From positions 10,664,001 through 10,728,000 of the forward strand of contig NZ_JADBEK010000001.1 in NCBI RefSeq assembly GCF_014873145.1: a stretch of DNA of 64,000 bases, given 5' to 3'. The notes under the pieces were generated by a model that ran no database searches, was not told where the DNA came from, and saw only the letters and a list, made by a program, of their open reading frames with translations. This DNA is from Nonomuraea angiospora (GTDB taxonomy: Bacteria; Actinomycetota; Actinomycetes; Streptosporangiales; Streptosporangiaceae). Positions within the stretch are counted from its first letter, which is position 1; each line of letters begins with the position of its first letter. Below are positions 34,502 to 41,575 of this stretch, piece after piece. Position numbers and translations under genes: made by a program.

Positions 34502-35833
34502 TCACTTGATGGCGGCGGGAGGCACGTCCAGCGGGAGCGGGACGAACGGCGGCCGGGAGGTCTTGGCCTGCGCGGTCGTGTTCCCGCACAGGGCCAGGAG
34601 CACGTGCCCGCCGATCGCGTAGTCGATCGGGCTCAGCACGATCTGGCCGTTCTCGTCGACCTGCTGGTACTTCGCGCGGTTCACCCCGTACGACAGCTGG
34701 CGGTTGCCGTCCGGGCTGGAGTACGACTCCGTGCTCATCCCGAACACGCCCCCGCTGTGCCCCCAGAAGCGGCCGCACGGCGCGTCGACCGAGTAGATGC
34801 CGAGGCCGTAGTCGATCGGGGTTCCGCCGGCCAGCACCGGCACCGTCTTCTGCATCTCGGCGACCTGCGCGGCGCCGACCAGCTCGCCGCGCAGCAGCGC
34901 GCGGTAGAAACGGTTGAGGTCGTCCATCGTGGACACGAGCGCGCCTGCCGTCCCGCCCCACGACATGTTGTAGACGCTGTAGTCGCGCGGCGGGTCGATC
35001 AGGCCGTACATCGACTCGTACGCCTTGGAGTGCGGCCCCGGGATGACCGGGGTGCGCGGGAACGACGTGTGCCGCAGGCCCGCCTTGCGGATGACGTTGC
35101 GGGTGACGTACCGCTCGGCGTCCGTGCCCGTCACCTTCTCCAGGAGCAGGCCGGCCAGGATGTAGTTGGTGTTCGAGTACGACCCGGGGGTCGCCCCGGG
35201 CTCGCCGGTCGGGGTGGCGGCCAGGCCCAGCCCGACCAGTTCCTTCGGGGTGAACGTGCGGAAGCGGTTGTCGTCCAGGCTCTTGGCCGAGCCCTCCAGC
35301 AGCGACGGGAACGCCGGGGCGACGTAGTCGCCGATGTGGCTGGTGTGGTTGAGCAGCATCCGTACGGTGATCCGCTGACCGCGGTCGCCGGGGACGAGGT
35401 CGGGGAGGTAGCGGCCGATCGGGGCGTCCAGGTCGACGGCGCCGCGCGCCACCTGCTGGAGGATGGCCACCGAGACGAACGTCTTGGTGATGCTGCCCAC
35501 CCGGTGCACCATGTCGGGCCGTACGGGGCGGCGCGTGTCGACATCGGCCACGCCGGACGCGCCCTGCCAGGTCTGACCCTGGTCGCGAACCTGCGAGTAG
35601 ATGCCGTACATGCCCGCCTCGTGGACGGCGTCCAGGGACTTCCGGAGCGCCTGCCGGTCCAGCCCGCCGTCCTGGCTCGTCCCGGTGGAGCTCGCCGTCT
35701 GCGCGGCGGCCGGTGCGGTGAGGGTCGCCGCGGCGAGCACGGCCCCCATCCCGGTCGCGAGGGCCAGCCGTCTGGCACGGCCCACGGTCGATAGCAGTGT
35801 CCTGAATCGGAGGGATGTCATGGTCGTCAGCAT
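34502..35833 (-). CDS. Secreted serine hydrolase, class C beta-lactamase/DD-peptidase family
   Basis: 443 aa. Signal peptide at residues about 18-45. Family motifs: SITK (Ser114, Lys117), YSN (Tyr219-Asn221) and HSG (359-361). This is the S12 group of D-Ala-D-Ala carboxypeptidases, esterases and beta-lactamases; which one cannot be told. Start ATG 35833 or 35821. The 180-bp upstream region holds an inverted pair GTGTCA/TGACAC (35865-35870, 35882-35887) and a repeated CATGACAC, possibly regulatory. Confidence 0.9.
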   Translation of the reverse strand: MLTTMTSLRFRTLLSTVGRARRLALATGMGAVLAAATLTAPAAAQTASSTGTSQDGGLDRQALRKSLDAVHEAGMYGIYSQVRDQGQTWQGASGVADVDTRRPVRPDMVHRVGSITKTFVSVAILQQVARGAVDLDAPIGRYLPDLVPGDRGQRITVRMLLNHTSHIGDYVAPAFPSLLEGSAKSLDDNRFRTFTPKELVGLGLAATPTGEPGATPGSYSNTNYILAGLLLEKVTGTDAERYVTRNVIRKAGLRHTSFPRTPVIPGPHSKAYESMYGLIDPPRDYSVYNMSWGGTAGALVSTMDDLNRFYRALLRGELVGAAQVAEMQKTVPVLAGGTPIDYGLGIYSVDAPCGRFWGHSGGVFGMSTESYSSPDGNRQLSYGVNRAKYQQVDENGQIVLSPIDYAIGGHVLLALCGNTTAQAKTSRPPFVPLPLDVPPAAIK

Positions 35834-36013
35834 GATCGAGCGGGGCTCGCGAGGTTAGTCCGCTGTGTCACCAGGTCCCCATGACACGGGTCATCCCGAA
35901 CGCATGACACGCTCGGCCTCACGGACGATGTGCCTGGCGGGTGAGCGGGCCCGCCGATCCGGTACGGGTACTCTTCTGAACCGGTCTGTTCACCGTCGGA
36001 AAGGACACCGCGG

Positions 36014-36238
36014 ATGCCCTATGCGGCGAGGCCCACGGTCACGCTGCACGACGTGGCCGCGGCGGCGGCCCTGCGGTACACGGTGGACGCCTCGGCCAGG
36101 GCGCTGCGCCGGGCGAGCGACTCCATCGCGCTCGTCGCCGACGACCTCACGACGCCGTCCATGGCCGTGGTCGTGGCCGCGATGGAACGCGAAGCCCGCC
36201 CGGCCGGCGCGCGCAGGGCAAGTCGCCCGGCGCGTACT
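36014..36238 (+). pseudogene. LacI-family regulator, N-terminal remnant
   Basis: The translation RPTVTLHDVAAAAALRYTVD, then ASARALRRASDSIALVADDL and TTPSMAVVVAAMEREARPAG, reads as the start of a LacI regulator. The recognition-helix region between DVAAAA and YTVD is deleted, and the ligand-binding domain breaks off after the first strand. The frame is then lost, and a solute-binding protein fragment follows in another frame. It cannot bind DNA normally. Confidence 0.65.
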
Positions 36239-36482
36239 TCAAGTCCTCAAGAAGATCCGCGCGGCCATCACCCCCAAGCTCACCGAAACGGATAAAGCCG
36301 CTGCTGAGTACCTGGACGCTGCCAAAGTCGGGCAAGCCCCTAGAGTGACCCCGAACGGCGCCGGCGATCTCGAAGCCATCATCAAACGGCACCCGGAAGA
36401 GGTGCTGTTCGACCGGGAGACGCCGGAGCAAGCGGCCAAGTCGTTCATCACGGAACCGCAGGCCGAGATCGACGGCGCCTGA
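36239..36482 (+). pseudogene. Sugar ABC solute-binding protein, C-terminal remnant
   Basis: In the frame ending at 36482 the last 75 residues (LTETDKAAAEYLDAAK, RHPEEVLFDRETPEQ, AAKSFITEPQAEID) look like the C-terminal end of an extracellular sugar-binding protein. There is no start, signal peptide or lipobox; the remainder was evidently deleted together with the LacI 3' part. Family assignment is tentative. Confidence 0.45.
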
Positions 36483-36507
36483 CCTACCCCCATATAGGAG
36501 CGACATC

Positions 36508-37605
36508 TTGAGTCAACGGAACTACCGGGCCGCGATCGTCGGGACCGGCGCGATCGCCCACGCGCACGCGCAGGCCCTGCTCGGTTCGGGGCGGGCCGAG
36601 CTCGTGGCGGTGGCGGACGTGGACGCCGGGCGGGCGGGGGAGTTCGCCGGGAAGTACGGCGGGCCGAGCACCCACGCGAGCCTGGACGACCTGCTGCGGG
36701 AGGAGCAGGTGGACCTCGTCCACCTGTGCACGCCGCCCCAGCTGCACGCCCCGCTGGCCATCGTGTGCCTGGAGGCCGGGGTCACGGCGCTGGTGGAGAA
36801 GCCGCCGACGCTCTCGCTCGCGGAGTTCGACGCGGTGATCGAGGCGGAGCGGCGCTCGTCGGCGCACGTCGCGACCGTCCTGCAGCACCGCTTCGGGGCG
36901 GGCGCGCTGCGGCTGCGCCGCCTGCAGGAGGCCGGCGAGCTGGGCCGACCGCTGCTGGCCACCTGCAACACCCAGTGGTACCGCGACGAGGCGTACTACG
37001 CGGTGCCCTGGCGCGGCACGTGGGAGTCGGAGGGCGGCGGCCCGACGATGGGGCACGGCATCCACCAGTTCGACCTGCTGTTCTCGGTGCTCGGCCCGTG
37101 GCGCGAGGTCACGGCCATGGCCGCCCGCCAGGCGCGCCCGGTGGACACCGAGGACGTGTCGCTGGCGCTGGTGACGTTCGAGAACGGCGCCGTGGCCACC
37201 ATCGTCAACTCCGTCGTGTCCCCGAGACAGACCTCGCAGCTCCGCTTCGACTACGAGCGCGCCACCGTCGAGGTGGAGCACCTGTACGGCTACACCGACG
37301 ACGACTGGACCGTGACCCCGGCGCCCGGCCAGGAGGGCGTGTCGGAGCTGTGGGCGCAAGGCCGCACGACCGCGCCGAGCGGCCACGACGGCTGGCTCGC
37401 CGCCGTCTTCGACGCGCTCGACAGGGGCGAGGCGCCTCCGGTCACCGCCGAGGACACCCGCCGGACGATGGAGTTCATCGCCGCGCTGTACGCCTCCGCC
37501 TTCACCGGCGAACGCGTACAGGCCGGACAGATCACTGCTGACAGCCCGTTCGCCCGGCGCATGGACGGCACGGGCGCCCCCTGGGAAAAGGTGAGGAACT
37601 CGTGA
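36508..37605 (+). CDS. Gfo/Idh/MocA family oxidoreductase
   Basis: 365 aa from TTG 36508 with TAGGAG about 7 nt upstream. N-terminal Rossmann fold with AAIVGTGAIAHAHAQAL, VADVD and HLCTPPQLH; EKPPTLS is the catalytic-Lys motif (normally EKP). C-terminal alpha/beta domain with GGGPTMGHGIHQFDLL, where the His is the usual active-site base. Likely an NAD(P)-dependent sugar or polyol dehydrogenase. The genes around it are remnants of a sugar locus, so this may be its last intact gene. Confidence 0.88.
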   Translation: MSQRNYRAAIVGTGAIAHAHAQALLGSGRAELVAVADVDAGRAGEFAGKYGGPSTHASLDDLLREEQVDLVHLCTPPQLHAPLAIVCLEAGVTALVEKPPTLSLAEFDAVIEAERRSSAHVATVLQHRFGAGALRLRRLQEAGELGRPLLATCNTQWYRDEAYYAVPWRGTWESEGGGPTMGHGIHQFDLLFSVLGPWREVTAMAARQARPVDTEDVSLALVTFENGAVATIVNSVVSPRQTSQLRFDYERATVEVEHLYGYTDDDWTVTPAPGQEGVSELWAQGRTTAPSGHDGWLAAVFDALDRGEAPPVTAEDTRRTMEFIAALYASAFTGERVQAGQITADSPFARRMDGTGAPWEKVRNS

Positions 37606-37737
37606 CCCTGCAGCCACCCACGCGCTCGGCCGGTCGGTGACCGTCGCGGGCCGGTGGCGTCGAGCTGCGCACGTCCCGCGACCGCCACGAGGGCTTCCGC
37701 GCGGGGCCGGGCCCCGGCGTGCCCGAGCCGCTCGGCG

Positions 37738-37908
37738 CTGGACGTCGTGCCCGCCCTCACCTCCGTGGCGGTGCCGCTGCGGGAGGCGGGCCTGAGCGCG
37801 ATGTGGCTCGCGCTGTCGGACGACGAGGGTGGGGACGACGTGCGGCTCCCGGCCCGCGTCGTCCTGCGCGAGAGTACGCCCGGGACCACTTTCCTACGAG
37901 GAAAGTAG
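37738..37908 (+). pseudogene. LacI-family regulator, C-terminal remnant
   Basis: LDVVPALTSVAVPLREAGLS, then MWLALSDDEGGDDV and RLPARVVLRESTPG match the last strand-helix-strand segment of LacI regulators. No start or upstream part is in frame. Together with the N-terminal piece at 36014 it flanks the oxidoreductase. Confidence 0.6.
37888..37906 (+). promoter_or_regulatory. Palindromic operator, copy 1
   Basis: ACTTTCCT-ACG-AGGAAAGT, a perfect 19-bp site with 8-bp arms. Copy 2 begins 26 bp downstream. Confidence 0.8.
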
Positions 37909-37913
37909 ATGGT

Positions 37914-37932
37914 ACTTTCCTTTTAGGAAAGT
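37914..37932 (+). promoter_or_regulatory. Palindromic operator, copy 2
   Basis: ACTTTCCT-TTT-AGGAAAGT, with arms identical to copy 1 and a different spacer. It lies 21 bp before the start of the membrane-protein gene. Probable autoregulatory target of the winged-helix protein encoded at 38414. Confidence 0.8.
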
Positions 37933-37953
37933 CGTCGACCACGGGGGTGGCAC

Positions 37954-38433
37954 ATGAATCCGCAGGATGCCCAGGCTTCGCTTGACCAGATCCGCGCCTT
38001 CCAGGACAGGACCCGGGAGGAGATGGTCCGCAAGATCTTCCCCTGGCCTTTTGTGATCATCTCGGCGCTCGGGCTCTTCGCCGTGTTCGCGTCGATCGAT
38101 CTCGGGCAGCCTTGGGACTCCGTCGCTCGGGGGCTCGGGCTCGCGGTGTTCATGGGCTCGGGGTTGCTGTACTCGTTCCGGATCTCCGTCCACCCGAAGC
38201 CCACGGCTCCGATGATCGGGGTCTTCATCGGAATGACGCCCATTCTCCTGGTGGCCTTCGTCATCGGCCGGATCGCCGGCTTCCTCTTGTTCGGTGTGCC
38301 GGCGGAGGGACTGCTGTCGCAGGCCACGGTCGGCGCCGCTCTGTCGGCCGCGGTCTACATCGCCATCATGCCCGTGGTCCGCAGGATCATCACGTCGATT
38401 GCGCTGCAGGCTCATGGACCCGCAGTTCGATGA
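37954..38433 (+). CDS. Four-helix membrane protein, unknown function
   Basis: 159 aa from ATG 37954. A charged N-terminal helix (DQIRAFQDRTREEM) precedes four predicted membrane segments (about 31-48, 58-75, 87-108, 121-146). The gene overlaps the regulator gene downstream by 20 bp. This small membrane protein plus winged-helix pairing recurs in actinomycetes. Function not recognised. Confidence 0.75.
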   Translation: MNPQDAQASLDQIRAFQDRTREEMVRKIFPWPFVIISALGLFAVFASIDLGQPWDSVARGLGLAVFMGSGLLYSFRISVHPKPTAPMIGVFIGMTPILLVAFVIGRIAGFLLFGVPAEGLLSQATVGAALSAAVYIAIMPVVRRIITSIALQAHGPAVR

Positions 38434-38737
38434 GTTCCTGCACGTGCCCGCGCGGCTGTCGGTGGTCGCGGTGCTGGCGCCGGCCGACTGGGTCGACTTC
38501 GGGTTCGTCAGGGACACGATCGGCACCAGCGACTCGGCGCTGTCCAAGCAGGTCTCCGCACTGGCCGGCGCCGGATACGTGGAGGTGCAGAAGGGGCAGG
38601 ACAAGCGGGCGCGGCGCACGTACGTGCGGCTGACCCCGGCGGGGCGGCAGGCGTTCCAGCGGCACGCGGCGGCGCTGGAGCGGATCGTCGCGCTCTCCCG
38701 GATGCCCGCGCCGGACGGGGCGCCCCCGCCCGGGTGA
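38414..38737 (+). CDS. Winged-helix transcriptional regulator (MarR/PadR-like)
   Basis: 107 aa from ATG 38414, inside the end of the membrane-protein gene. The pattern is ARLSVVAVLAPADWVDFGFV, then GTSDSALSKQVSALAGAGYV (recognition helix) and the beta wing YVEVQKGQDKRARRTYVRLT. It is a stand-alone winged-helix protein and most likely binds the ACTTTCCT palindromes upstream of its own operon. Confidence 0.85.
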   Translation: MDPQFDEFLHVPARLSVVAVLAPADWVDFGFVRDTIGTSDSALSKQVSALAGAGYVEVQKGQDKRARRTYVRLTPAGRQAFQRHAAALERIVALSRMPAPDGAPPPG

Positions 38738-38783
38738 CCGCGCGAAAAGGGAGTGCGGTACGGCCGCTCCCCGGGGCACGATC

Positions 38784-39512
38784 ATGCTCATGGGCTACGA
38801 GGAGCTGATCCGCGACGCGCTGGCCACGCCGTTCGAGGGGTGGGACTGGGCGGTCTTCCGCGGCCGGATGACCACGACCGGCGACCTGCCGTGGGACTAC
38901 GAGCGGCTGGTGCGCGACCGGCTCCCGCACACGGCGTCCCTGCTCGACCTCGGCACCGGAGGGGGTGAGCTGCTGGCGTCCCTGGCGCCGCTCCCGCCGC
39001 GCACCGCCGCCACCGAGGGCCACCCGCCGAACCTCCCGGTCGCCCGCGACCGCCTGGAGCCGCTGGGCGTCGAGGTGGCCGAGTCGACCGGGCACTTCCC
39101 CGACGGCTCGTTCGAGCTGATCGTCGCCCGGCACGAGTCGTACGACCCGCACGAGGTCCGCCGCCTCCTGGCCGGGGGCGGCACGTTCGTCACCCAGCAG
39201 GTGGCCGGGCGCGACCTGGAAGAGCTCAACGCGGCGCTGGGCGGCCCGCCGCACGCGGACCGCGCCTGGGACCTCGCAACCGCGGCCGCCGCGCTCGACG
39301 CCGCCGGGCTCGAGGTCACCTGGAGCGCGCAAGCCGGACACCCCGTCGTGTTCCAGGACGTCGGGGCGCTCGTGCTCTACCTGCGGGTCGTCTCCTGGCA
39401 GGTCCCGGGCTTCGACGCCGGCGCGTACGAGGACCGCCTGCGCGCCCTGCACGACGACATGCCGCTCAAAGCGACCGCCCGCCGTTTCGCCCTGACGGCC
39501 CGGCACCGTTAA
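38784..39512 (+). CDS. Class I SAM-dependent methyltransferase
   Basis: 242 aa from ATG 38784 (ATG 38793 also possible). Motif I is LLDLGTGGGELLASLA near residue 55, and motif II-like PPRTAATEGHPPNL ends in the acidic region. DGSFELIVARHESY and GGGTFVTQQV complete the Rossmann-type order. The substrate is unknown. The stop codon overlaps that of the convergent type VII gene at 39509. Confidence 0.82.
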   Translation: MLMGYEELIRDALATPFEGWDWAVFRGRMTTTGDLPWDYERLVRDRLPHTASLLDLGTGGGELLASLAPLPPRTAATEGHPPNLPVARDRLEPLGVEVAESTGHFPDGSFELIVARHESYDPHEVRRLLAGGGTFVTQQVAGRDLEELNAALGGPPHADRAWDLATAAAALDAAGLEVTWSAQAGHPVVFQDVGALVLYLRVVSWQVPGFDAGAYEDRLRALHDDMPLKATARRFALTARHR

Positions 39513-40639
39513 CGGTCGAGCTGGGGCGGCGGCGACGAGGGGGCGAAGGGCACCGCGAGCCGGAGCCCCACGCTGGGCGCGAAGCCCAGCAGCGAGCTCT
39601 GCGCCATCGGCGGCAGGTTCTTGAACCACGCGGGCGACGGCACGCCCCACTGGCCCCGCGCCGGGTTGAACAGCCGCCCGACCGCCCCGTTGAACCCGCC
39701 CGCGATGCCGCTGAACAGCGCCACGTCCCCGAACGTGGCCCCCCACGACTTGCCCTCCACCCTGGCGTTCCAGAAGGCCGGCACACCGCCGGCGAGGGCG
39801 CCCATGGCCACGTTGTTGACCAGCGGGCGGCTGGCGGCGAGTCCGGTGAAGTACTTCGTCTGGCCGAGGGGCCCGGTGAGGCCCGCGACCGTGGAGGCGT
39901 TGGCGGTCTGGGCGAGGGAGAGGATGGAGATGTCGAGGGGGTTCTGGCCGAAGACGCCCCTGGCCACGCCGCCCGCCAGCAGGTTGCCGCCGAACGACCA
40001 GCCGTAGATCTGGCCGTACTTCCCCAGGGCGGCCAGGGCCGTCTGGCGGAAGCCGCCGCCGGCGTACATGCTGAGGCCGCGCACCAGGCCCGACCTGCCC
40101 ATCATCGTCACGAACCCGCGCATGGCCGCCGCCGCGGCGGCGCGCACCGCGGCGAAGCGGCTCAGGATGCCGGTGGCCGTCGCCGCCCCCCGGGCGGCGG
40201 TCGCGGCGCTGGACGCCCACACCGCCAACGAGCTCACGCCCGCCGCCGCCAGCGACGCGACGACGCCCGCGGACACCGACGCGATCAGCGAGGTGATCAG
40301 CTGGTTGAGCGCCTCCCTGGTCTTCCTGGACGCCTCCACCGCCTGGTCGAGCACGTCGGCGGCGTCGCCGAGCCGCGCGGCGGCCGTGGCCCGGAACTCG
40401 GGGGCCAGGTAGTCGCGCCACTTCTGCCGGAACACGTCCGCGTCGCCGCCGATCCACCCCTGGAGCGAGCCGGGGATGGGGGAGAGCGCCGGCTCCAGAC
40501 CCTCGACGCCGCCCTTGAGCCGGCGGCAGGCCGCGGCCATGGCCAGCAGGCGCTGCTCCTGCTCGTCGTCGCCGATCGAGGCGACGGCGTTCTTGAGCGT
40601 GTTGACGAGATCGACGACGGGGGCGAAGGGGCCGGACAT
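39509..40639 (-). CDS. WXG-like type VII secretion-associated protein with hydrophobic C-terminus
   Basis: 376 aa. ATG 40639 overlaps the stop of the preceding gene. The N-terminal 130 residues are helical, with WIGGDADVFRQKWRDYLAPE, a WxG-type turn as in LXG/WXG secretion partners. The rest is Ala/Gly-rich with long hydrophobic segments (LITSLIASVSAGVVASLAA) and reads like a channel or membrane-inserting part. No toxin motif was seen at the C-terminus. Two-gene operon with 40639-40920. Confidence 0.7.
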   Translation of the reverse strand: MSGPFAPVVDLVNTLKNAVASIGDDEQEQRLLAMAAACRRLKGGVEGLEPALSPIPGSLQGWIGGDADVFRQKWRDYLAPEFRATAAARLGDAADVLDQAVEASRKTREALNQLITSLIASVSAGVVASLAAAGVSSLAVWASSAATAARGAATATGILSRFAAVRAAAAAAMRGFVTMMGRSGLVRGLSMYAGGGFRQTALAALGKYGQIYGWSFGGNLLAGGVARGVFGQNPLDISILSLAQTANASTVAGLTGPLGQTKYFTGLAASRPLVNNVAMGALAGGVPAFWNARVEGKSWGATFGDVALFSGIAGGFNGAVGRLFNPARGQWGVPSPAWFKNLPPMAQSSLLGFAPSVGLRLAVPFAPSSPPPQLDR

Positions 40640-40920
40640 CAGCCGCCCCCCAGCCGCTCCGCGCTCTCCCGCAGCCCGGTGGCGGTGTCGTCGAGCTTGG
40701 CCACCAGGTCCTTGGCGAAGCCGAGCAGCTCCTGGTGGAACTCCCGGTACGACTCCTCCAGCTCCTTGCCGCCGCGCTCCAGAAGGCCGAAGCAGCCGTC
40801 GGCCGGCGCGGCGTTCCGCTCGAAGTCGGGCAGCAACGGCTTCAGCGCGTCCCGGGCGTCCTCGCACCGCTTTCCCGCGGCCAGGAGCGCGCCCGGATCG
40901 ATCCGGATCCCACCGCTCAT
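40639..40920 (-). CDS. Small WXG100-like helical protein
   Basis: 93 aa. ATG 40920 has GGAAAGG upstream; an open frame to 40998 adds no conserved part. Helix-turn-helix layout typical of WXG100-like proteins: DPGALLAAGKRCEDARDALK, a central turn CFGLLERGGKE, then REFHQELLGFAKDLVAKLDD. No Trp in the turn, so it is a divergent EspC/ESX-associated type. It may be the partner of the product of the next gene. Confidence 0.7.
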   Translation of the reverse strand: MSGGIRIDPGALLAAGKRCEDARDALKPLLPDFERNAAPADGCFGLLERGGKELEESYREFHQELLGFAKDLVAKLDDTATGLRESAERLGGG

Positions 40921-41065
40921 GAAATGGCACCTTTCCCACGGATTAGCCGCTGAGAAATCTGCCATTAATCCATTAGTAAGAGCAATGAAACTCGGCACGC
41001 TTCAACTTTTTCCGAAATGGCGGGCCTCCCCCGTACTCTCCCGTCGCAGAGACCCGGGAGGTACG

Positions 41066-41482
41066 GTGAACGACTTCGACCCCGAAGAGCTGGAACGGAT
41101 CACCGCGCGGGCGGAGGACATGCTGGCCCGCGTCGAGGAGCTCAGGAGCGAGATCGACGTGGTCGTCGGCCGCGGCGAGGCGGCGGACGGGCAGGTACGC
41201 GTGACCGCCGGCGCCTCGGGCCGGCTCATGGACGTCGTCCTCGCGCCCAGGGCCATGCGCCTGGACAGCCAGAAGCTGGCCGAGGCCGTGCTGCGGGCCG
41301 CGCAGGAGGCCCAGGACGACGTCGCCGCCAAGGTCGACGCCGTCATGACGGACGCGCTGGGCGGCGCGCTGCCCGGCGGGGAGCTGCTCGACGAGCAGTT
41401 CGGCAGCGTGCTGGAGGCGTTCGAGTCGTCCATGGACGAGCAGTTGCGGGCCATCGACGACCGGACGCGCGACGGCCGGTGA
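41066..41482 (+). CDS. YbaB/EbfC-family protein, copy 1
   Basis: 138 aa from GTG 41066 with GGGAGG upstream. Coiled-coil N-terminus (EELERITARAEDMLARVEEL), then the family core GQVRVTAGASGRLMDVVLAP and the long C-terminal helix QKLAEAVLRAAQEAQDDVAA. YbaB proteins bind DNA as dimers, but actinobacterial type VII loci carry variants of unknown role. Divergent from the gene at 40920; the 145-bp gap holds both promoters. Confidence 0.82.
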   Translation: MNDFDPEELERITARAEDMLARVEELRSEIDVVVGRGEAADGQVRVTAGASGRLMDVVLAPRAMRLDSQKLAEAVLRAAQEAQDDVAAKVDAVMTDALGGALPGGELLDEQFGSVLEAFESSMDEQLRAIDDRTRDGR

Positions 41483-41494
41483 TCGGACACTTCC

Positions 41495-41506
41495 AGGTTA
41501 TTTGAA
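41495..41506 (+). promoter_or_regulatory. AGG-N4-TTGAA motif upstream of the propeller/Fn3 gene
   Basis: AGGTTATTTGAA, 70 bp before GTG 41576. Shares the AGG-N4-TTGAA pattern with 52304-52319 and (minus strand) 60220-60235. Confidence 0.35.
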
Positions 41507-41575
41507 GGAACCTCGCGACCCGCGGACGCCCACCTAGGGTGTCCGCGGGCACGTACACGTACGGGATGTGAGTCG

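Noticed and set aside
39509..40639. Polymorphic toxin with a C-terminal nuclease
   Set aside because: The C-terminus is hydrophobic and Pro-rich with no catalytic motif, and no immunity-like gene follows.
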